DNA from: Paenibacillus sp. Soil787
GTDB lineage: Bacteria; Bacillota; Bacilli; Paenibacillales; NBRC-103111
Direction of reading: 5' to 3'
Assembly: GCF_001429545.1 (NCBI RefSeq)
Contig: NZ_LMSP01000010.1
Coordinates: 151 to 64,150 of the forward strand
Length of the DNA stretch: 64,000 nucleotides
Each line of letters begins with the position of its first letter. Position 1 is the first letter of the stretch. Below, in pieces: positions 58,731 to 64,000 of the stretch. Position numbers and translations under genes: made by a program. The notes beneath the pieces are model-generated. The model ran no database searches and was not told the origin of the DNA. It saw only the letters and a list, made by a program, of their open reading frames with translations.

Positions 58731-60134
58731 CTAATTTGAACCTGGTGAAACTACGGACTCTTCCAATTGCCTTGACTCCCGTCGCCGGCTCATGAATACC
58801 AAGGACAATGCAACTACTGTGAGGATAATCCCTAGCAATCTAAATCCTTCGAAGCTGAAGTTACCTCCCATTACGATGCCTATCAACAATGAAGAGAGAA
58901 TGGTTCCCAGGTATCTTGATGTATTAAATAATCCGGATGCTACACCGATTAGTTCTTTTGGAGAGCTTTTGAACAAGGCCGCTTGCATACCGACATTGTT
59001 TAGCCCATTGCTAATACCGAATGCAGCTAAAGCCAAACAGCTACTAATAACCGGTGAAGTTTGATTCAATGTCACGATCCACACGGACCCGAGTGTCATC
59101 AGTATTGCGGACACAAGCAGTGCCGGCCTGGGTCCTGATTTATCGATCCATCGGCCTGCTATTGGAGAAGTAACGAGCGAGCACAAGCCTAAGCTAAGCA
59201 TTAGAATCCCTGTATGGAACTCGTTGACATGACGTACCATTTGCAAGTAGGACGGAAGCCCGAAAAAGAGCGAGTAAAAAAGGACGTTAACGAGCATGAA
59301 TTCGACATTGACCCAAGTCATCGCAGGATATTCGGCGAATGTGCGCAAAGGAATAAAGGGTGACTTCGCTTTTAATTCATGTCGTACGAAAGCGACAAGC
59401 AGCACGAAGCCTATCAGCCCGAGCATAATATTGCTTAATGAGATTTGCCCAGATGATTTTGCTGAAAGTAAGGAGGTGAGCAGAGCAACCAGACCCACTG
59501 TGAATAGCAGGATCCCTGACGCGTCAATCAAATCAAACCATTTACGACAGGACATGCCCCGCGCAACGGATGTTAACGGTTCGTCCTTAGGAATATGCCG
59601 CCAAGATAATAGAAAGCTCATCACCACGAACGGAATATTGACGAAAAAGATAGCAGGCCAGCCCCACCAGTGAATGATGACCCCGCCAATAAAAGGTCCA
59701 ATGGCTGCTGCTCCGGATAGGAATATGGACAAAACAGACAGCGCAGTCGCTTGTTTCTCCGTAATATGAATTCGCACAATGGCCATTCCAACCGCAACCA
59801 TCATGCTTGTTCCGATAGATTGCACAATGCGGAATACGATCAGCCACCCAAAGATTGGTGATAGTGGAGCTAATAAGGATGCAACGAAGGCTACAATAAG
59901 TCCGGTAAGAAATATCTTCCTGCGACCGAATAAATCGCTGGCCTTTCCCATGACAGGTTGAGCGATAGCACTCGCAATATAGAAAGAAAAAATAATCCAG
60001 GAAATAACTGTAAAGTCAAGTAAGAACACATTTTGCAGCCTTGGAATAGCAACTGAAACCATGGAAGAATTTAATGGGTTCAATAGTATCCCAAGGCCAA
60101 CGGAAATCATCAACCACCTGCTGCGAGCATTCAT
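58731..60134 (-). CDS. MFS drug/solute exporter (DHA2-like, 14 TM)
   Basis: 467 aa, with AGAGGTGACC ahead of ATG 60134. About 14 hydrophobic helices; motif A-like GKASDLFGRRKIFLTG after TM2, and LNSSMVSVAIPRLQ in TM1, as in EmrB/QacA-type antiporters. GRWIDKSGPRPALLVS is the repeat of motif A in the second half. Divergent from the LysR gene at 60249, which probably controls it. Confidence 0.9.
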   Translation of the reverse strand: MNARSRWLMISVGLGILLNPLNSSMVSVAIPRLQNVFLLDFTVISWIIFSFYIASAIAQPVMGKASDLFGRRKIFLTGLIVAFVASLLAPLSPIFGWLIVFRIVQSIGTSMMVAVGMAIVRIHITEKQATALSVLSIFLSGAAAIGPFIGGVIIHWWGWPAIFFVNIPFVVMSFLLSWRHIPKDEPLTSVARGMSCRKWFDLIDASGILLFTVGLVALLTSLLSAKSSGQISLSNIMLGLIGFVLLVAFVRHELKAKSPFIPLRTFAEYPAMTWVNVEFMLVNVLFYSLFFGLPSYLQMVRHVNEFHTGILMLSLGLCSLVTSPIAGRWIDKSGPRPALLVSAILMTLGSVWIVTLNQTSPVISSCLALAAFGISNGLNNVGMQAALFKSSPKELIGVASGLFNTSRYLGTILSSLLIGIVMGGNFSFEGFRLLGIILTVVALSLVFMSRRRESRQLEESVVSPGSN

Positions 60135-60248
60135 TTTTGGTCACCTCTCTAAGTGTATTGATGTCATCCTACCTGAAATCGATAATTTATTCCAACGCAT
60201 TTTATGTTATGATTTCATTGACTTGAAGGAATGAATGGAGGGGACGAA

Positions 60249-61118
60249 ATGGAACTTCTTCAGCTGCAATATTTTCTCGCAGTAGCTCGATTGGAACATG
60301 TGACCGAAGCAGCACGAAGTCTGCATATTACTCAATCGTCACTAAGCAAAACGATTGGGCGCCTGGAGGAGGATCTAGGGGTTCCTCTATTCGATCGAAC
60401 GGGGAGGAAGCTGCGATTAAATGAGTTCGGAAGCAGATTCCTTCGCAGTGCGGAAAGGGCTTTGTTTGAATTGGAACAGGGGAAGCAAGAGATTAGCGAT
60501 TTATCCAGCCCGGAACATGGTACAATCGAATTGGCGGTGACGAACGCAAGCACGTTGCCAAATATCCTTCGAGAGTTTCGGAAAAAGCATCCCCATATTC
60601 AATTTCATGTGCAAATGCTGACCACGCAGGAAATGGTTACGCTTCTTCATAGAGGAGAGGTCGATTTCTGCTTGTCCTCACCTCCCATACAAGGGGATGA
60701 CATTGAATGTCAAATCGTGTTTGTCGACCCCATCCTTGTAGCTGTTCCAAAGGGGCATCGGCTGGCAGACCGAAGCAGCGTAACTTTGGCAGAACTTAAG
60801 GATGAATGGTTTGTCGGTGTAAAGAGAGGCTACAGTACTCGCGATTTAACAGATTCCGTATGTAAATCGGCTGGATTTGCACCTAACTATGTGTTTGAGG
60901 GAAATGAGCCTGCCAGGCTAAGTGCTCTTGTGGAAGCCGGAATTGGCATTGCCTTCATACCAAGCACGGCAATGAATTCAAGGGAACATATCCACTATCT
61001 TCACGTAGAGGAACACGAATTGGTACGGGAGATTGCTTTATTACGGCACAGAAATCGGTACATCTCGCGGGCTGCTCTGGAATTCCGTGAGGTCGTTGTA
61101 GAATATTTTGGTCGATAA
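60249..61118 (+). CDS. LysR-family regulator of the MFS gene
   Basis: 289 aa from ATG 60249 (GGAGGGGACG upstream). HTH: LQYFLAVARLEHVTEAARSLHITQSSLSKTIGRLEEDLG; CynR-like effector domain. 114 bp from the divergent exporter. Confidence 0.9.
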   Translation: MELLQLQYFLAVARLEHVTEAARSLHITQSSLSKTIGRLEEDLGVPLFDRTGRKLRLNEFGSRFLRSAERALFELEQGKQEISDLSSPEHGTIELAVTNASTLPNILREFRKKHPHIQFHVQMLTTQEMVTLLHRGEVDFCLSSPPIQGDDIECQIVFVDPILVAVPKGHRLADRSSVTLAELKDEWFVGVKRGYSTRDLTDSVCKSAGFAPNYVFEGNEPARLSALVEAGIGIAFIPSTAMNSREHIHYLHVEEHELVREIALLRHRNRYISRAALEFREVVVEYFGR

Positions 61119-61148
61119 CCAAACAGGCAATTTAATCATGCTTCACCA

Positions 61149-61182
61149 CTAAAAAAGACACCCGAGAAGGTGTCTTTTTTGT
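61149..61182. terminator. Bidirectional terminator
   Basis: AAAAAAGACACC-cgagaa-GGTGTCTTTTTT between the convergent LysR and ArsR genes. Confidence 0.9.
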
Positions 61183-61203
61183 GTGGAAGCGGGGAGAGAC
61201 TCC

Positions 61204-61539
61204 CTACTGCTTTCCCTTTCCCTGCAATTCGTTCAAATATTCATCCAAACGATCGAAGCGCTCCTCCCACATGCAGCGGTAAGATTCCAGCCAGGTGTTC
61301 ATTTCTACGAAGGGCTGGGCCCGGAGCTTATAAATGCGCCGATTGGCACTGGGCTGTACTTCAACAAACCCCGCGTCGCTTAGGACGCGGAGATGTTTGG
61401 AAACTTGTGGCTGCTGGAGGCTGAGGCGCTCGGCGATTTCCCCTACGGTGAGGGGACCGCTCCGCAGGAGTTCGACGATGTGCAATCGGTTGGGCTCTGC
61501 TAGTGCGCTCCAGGTTGTTGTGTTCAAGCCCATGTTCAT
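61204..61539 (-). CDS. ArsR/SmtB-family HTH regulator
   Basis: 111 aa. Winged HTH ALAEPNRLHIVELLRSGPLTVGEIAERLSLQQPQVSKHLRVLSDAGFVEV. It lacks the metal-binding cysteines, fitting the SdpR/AHSA1-associated branch. The order AHSA1 - DoxX - ArsR on the minus strand is a known combination. Last gene of the operon. Confidence 0.9.
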   Translation of the reverse strand: MNMGLNTTTWSALAEPNRLHIVELLRSGPLTVGEIAERLSLQQPQVSKHLRVLSDAGFVEVQPSANRRIYKLRAQPFVEMNTWLESYRCMWEERFDRLDEYLNELQGKGKQ

Positions 61540-61590
61540 GCGCTCCTTCCTTCAACATATACGGGCAAGGAAGTTCTTGTATAGTTCGGT

Positions 61591-61989
61591 TTATGCCGCT
61601 AAGCGGGGTGGCTGGCTAACTGATGCAGCTCTTTGTTTCCTATGATAACACACATAAGACCCGCCGATGATAACAAATCCGATGATGAAAAACGCCGCGC
61701 CGCCGACAGGATCGCCCACCGCGATATTTGAATACATGGCACCGACAAGGTCAAATGTAAGCCCGGCATAAGCCCATTCCTTTATTCTCGGAAAGCCAGG
61801 AATCAGAATCGCTACAAGACCTAATAATTTGGCTACGCCCAGAAAGGGCAGGAGGTAAGAGGGATAGCCTAAATGAGCAAATAAGGCAACAGCATCTGCT
61901 GCATAGAGGATATCTGGGATAGCACCAAAGCCCATTAAGACGACCAACAAACCTGTAAAAATCCAATACATAACTTTTGTTTTTTTCAT
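61591..61989 (-). CDS. DoxX-family membrane protein
   Basis: 132 aa, AAGGGAGTAAT upstream of ATG 61989. Four TM helices; HLGYPSYLLPFLGVAKLLGLVAILIPGFPRIKEWAYAGLTFDLVGA is the DoxX-like core. Between the AHSA1 and ArsR genes. Redox or membrane stress role unproven. Confidence 0.88.
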   Translation of the reverse strand: MKKTKVMYWIFTGLLVVLMGFGAIPDILYAADAVALFAHLGYPSYLLPFLGVAKLLGLVAILIPGFPRIKEWAYAGLTFDLVGAMYSNIAVGDPVGGAAFFIIGFVIIGGSYVCYHRKQRAASVSQPPRLAA

Positions 61990-62029
61990 AAAATATTACT
62001 CCCTTCGATTTATAATTTGATATTGGTTC

Positions 62030-62515
62030 TTACATAGCGGACAGTTGCTCCTCGAGACGATCCATTGTTGATTTGGCGCCCTCGACGGCTCCATATTCCT
62101 TGACCGCTTTCTCTAGATCAGCGGCAGATTTGAAGCGCGCCGTCATCGTGAGCTCTGTCGTTGTATTAGCCTGCTCCGCAAACGTGACCGTCACATGAAA
62201 TGGTTCGTCTTCATCACCCCCGCCATGGGCGTATACGAGTCGTTCGGGGCTCACGATCTCGTGGTAGACAATTTTATTATCATAATCGACGCCATCCGGA
62301 CCATGCATAATGTAACGCCATACCCCGCCTGTTCTAACATCAATTTCTTGAACCGTAGTCGTAAAGCCCTTGGGTCCCCACCATTTCGGCAAATGCTCCG
62401 GATCCGTCCAAGCCTTGAAAACCGATTCCCTCGGAGCATGAAAGATACGGGTGACACGGAGTTCTTGACCTACAATGGATGTGAGCGTGTTATTCGATTC
62501 CTGAGCGTTATTCAT
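62030..62515 (-). CDS. SRPBCC/AHSA1-family protein
   Basis: 161 aa from ATG 62515, with TTGGAGGA 7 bases upstream; the earlier ATG overlaps that site. Helix-grip fold: LRVTRIFHAPRESVFKAWTDPEHLPKWWGPKGFT and VTFAEQANTTTELTMTARF, as in AHSA1. It probably binds a hydrophobic ligand; first gene of the operon with DoxX and ArsR. Confidence 0.9.
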   Translation of the reverse strand: MNNAQESNNTLTSIVGQELRVTRIFHAPRESVFKAWTDPEHLPKWWGPKGFTTTVQEIDVRTGGVWRYIMHGPDGVDYDNKIVYHEIVSPERLVYAHGGGDEDEPFHVTVTFAEQANTTTELTMTARFKSAADLEKAVKEYGAVEGAKSTMDRLEEQLSAM

Positions 62516-62783
62516 ATAACCATCCTCCAAATTTTGTTTGTTCTTGCTTTCTGTATTGAATATACCACAATAGGAATATTCCTGTAAAGGAATATTTATG
62601 AGTTATTTTCAGATATAGAATTCGTATCAAACTAGGCGACCATAAATTTTATTCCGTCTAACATAGAACGATAGTTAACAATTTCGTTATCTTGCTGTTT
62701 CATTCGAGAATGCGTACAAAAGCTGACTTTCGGGGTTATACTGTACGCAGAGTAACGATACGAGCAAAGAGGGGGCTTACAGC

Positions 62784-63497
62784 ATGCCTGAGAATCTATC
62801 GCAAAGATCGGCTGATCTGGACTGGAATTTCATCCAACAATCGCTGGACGAGCACGGTTATGCCAAATTACCTGGCTTGTTAAACCATACGGAATGTAAG
62901 GAAATTATTAGCACTTACGAGGAAGAAGGCCGCTTTCGATCGACCATTGACATGGCCCGTTACCGCTTCGGGGTCGGGGAGTACAAATATTACAACGCGC
63001 CTCTTCCTTTTTTGCTTCAACAGCTGCGCGAAGGTTTGTATCCGGAACTTGCCATAACAGCTAATCGCTGGCTAGAACAATTGGGGCATAAGGCTTCCTT
63101 TCCGGCAACATTAACGGAATTCCTTGATCAATGCCATCAAGAGGGGCAGAACCGTCCAACCCCATTGATCCTGAAATATGAGGCCGGGGGATACAATTGT
63201 CTGCATCAAGATTTGTATGGGAAAGTATTTTTTCCTTTTCAGGTCGTATTCGCTCTTAATCAAAGAGAAGTAGATTTCACAGGCGGGGAGTTACTATTGG
63301 TGGAGCAGCGTCCGAGGGCGCAAAGTAGAGGCCATGTCATCACACTGAAACAAGGGGAAGGTCTGATTTTTCCAACCAATCATCGTCCCGTTTTGGGAAC
63401 GCGCGGCTATTATAAAACAACTCTTCGACACGGTGTAAGCACTGTTACAACGGGTACAAGATATAGTTTGGGTATTATATTTCACGATGCGAAGTAA
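62784..63497 (+). CDS. 2OG-Fe(II) oxygenase
   Basis: 237 aa, GAGGGGGCTTAC upstream of ATG 62784. The iron ligands His141 and Asp143 (CLHQDLYG) and His216 (TLRHGVST) are present, and Arg further on (GTRYSLGIIFHD) would bind 2-oxoglutarate. It is a prolyl-hydroxylase-like/AlkB-related enzyme often found near Ada-type repair genes. Cytosolic; substrate unknown. Single gene. Confidence 0.85.
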   Translation: MPENLSQRSADLDWNFIQQSLDEHGYAKLPGLLNHTECKEIISTYEEEGRFRSTIDMARYRFGVGEYKYYNAPLPFLLQQLREGLYPELAITANRWLEQLGHKASFPATLTEFLDQCHQEGQNRPTPLILKYEAGGYNCLHQDLYGKVFFPFQVVFALNQREVDFTGGELLLVEQRPRAQSRGHVITLKQGEGLIFPTNHRPVLGTRGYYKTTLRHGVSTVTTGTRYSLGIIFHDAK

Positions 63498-63539
63498 TGA
63501 GCATAGTCCACTTTAGCGCCTTCTCGTTCCGCAGAGAAC

Positions 63540-63655
63540 AACTCTGTCCCAAAAGGACAGCCCCCGATTGGCGGAGGTCCTCATGGATTCGTGTAATCAT
63601 CTTCAAGATAGATACCCTCAAGGTCTATAACCCTATTGGGACAGCCCCCGTTTGA
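63540..63655. repeat. Short intergenic direct repeats (GGACAGCCCCCG)
   Basis: AAGGACAGCCCCCGATTGG (about 63555) and TGGGACAGCCCCCGTTTG (about 63637) share a 12-bp core about 82 bp apart. TGTCCC at 63545 can pair with either GGGACA. No gene in this gap. Confidence 0.5.
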
Positions 63656-63658
63656 ATT

Positions 63659-64000
63659 TTATTGAACAACCAAAGTAGCTGCTTGAAAATTTACTGGTAA
63701 ATAATCATTAGGATCTGTTGCGCTGCTTGTTACTGTTTCAACATACCAGGTGTAATCCCCAACAATGGTGGGTGCCATCCAGTTAGTAAATGTAAAAGTC
63801 ACACTCTGATTCCCGCTAAGTCCAGCATTATTTAAATACAGATAATTACCGGAAAAAGACAAATTGCCGCTCAGTATGGTTCCATCGCTTTTTACAGCCG
63901 TGACGTTAGCTGCAGTTGGGTCTGGCCATTTCGGAGGCGCCATAACTTTAACTTTGGTAATAGGATAAGTAGAGGGAGCGCGCAGCGTTACTTTGACTGT
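63659..64000 (-). CDS. Surface/secreted protein, 3' part only
   Basis: The frame is open from the right window edge down to the stop at 63659 (114 codons visible; the start is outside). Beta-rich Thr/Ser/Asn composition: APPKWPDPTAANVTAVKSDGT, LSFSGNYLYLNNAGLSGNQSVTFTFTNW, DYTWYVETVTSS. This looks like an Ig-like or bacterial cell-wall repeat. No sorting signal at the C-terminus (ends LVVQ). Function unknown. Confidence 0.6.
   Translation of the reverse strand, partial: TVKVTLRAPSTYPITKVKVMAPPKWPDPTAANVTAVKSDGTILSGNLSFSGNYLYLNNAGLSGNQSVTFTFTNWMAPTIVGDYTWYVETVTSSATDPNDYLPVNFQAATLVVQ

Overview
The window looks like chromosomal DNA of a Paenibacillus-like Bacillales bacterium. Supporting signs are strong AGGAGG-type ribosome binding sites, frequent TTG and GTG starts, a YjcZ-type micro-protein, a SigW-type promoter, a SigZ-type sigma factor, a B. 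subtilis-style ClpP, and many glycoside hydrolase and sugar-ABC genes. This assignment rests on gene content and style only; no rRNA or tRNA gene was seen. Most of the window has moderate GC. A few genes are clearly GC-rich (HPP protein about 7956-8432, fructokinase about 24371-25330, M24 peptidase about 33100-34050, beta-helix glycosidase about 45351-46790).

Layout. 1-400: three 51-bp tandem repeats with an internal palindrome, then non-coding DNA. 0.5-13.4 kb: housekeeping and stress genes, including an AraC/alpha-galactosidase (melA) divergent pair, a two-component system, a cupredoxin, an HPP protein, a LysR regulator, DedA, thioredoxin-like and MBL proteins, and a SigW-type cell-envelope gene pair. 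13.4-16.4 kb (minus strand): an arsenic operon, arsR - aquaglyceroporin - arsC - arsI-like lyase - truncated phosphatase, then a SigZ-type sigma factor and a tiny Cys-rich protein. 16.5-18.7 kb (minus): a cobalamin-riboswitch-controlled operon (CbtB-like protein, a novel two-domain membrane protein, a [2Fe-2S] protein), read here as a cobalt/B12-linked uptake system. 18.8-22.4 kb: a DUF4362 lipoprotein, a Csp-like four-helix copper protein, and a second ArsR module (flavoprotein with Cys-rich tail, truncated MFS gene). 22.5-25.3 kb: YhgE-type exporter with TetR regulator behind a perfect promoter and operator, then fructokinase. 26.0-32.8 kb: a Tad/Flp-pilus-like locus (CpaB, CpaE, CpaF, TadB, TadC, two tiny paralogous membrane proteins, two pseudopilin-like proteins). 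32.9-36.1 kb: M24 peptidase, ClpP and an HTH regulator.

36.1-47.3 kb is the most unusual part. An arabinoside-utilisation operon (LacI regulator, ABC transporter, GH51, GH43) and a string of decayed glycosidase genes lie between arrays that look like Tn7-type transposon ends: TGTTGG termini followed by about 20-bp repeats close to the TnsB sites of Tn7. No tnsABCD genes are visible. Two end-to-end junctions suggest tandem, degenerate, non-autonomous Tn7-like islands that brought in sugar catabolism genes.

47.4-64 kb: a LysR regulator beside a broken phzF, DinB and GNAT genes, a LysM-GMC oxidoreductase fusion, a complete branched-chain amino acid ABC transporter (livKHMGF), sporulation-type small proteins, an MFS/LysR divergent pair, an AHSA1-DoxX-ArsR operon, a 2OG-Fe(II) oxygenase, and the 3' part of a surface protein running off the right edge.
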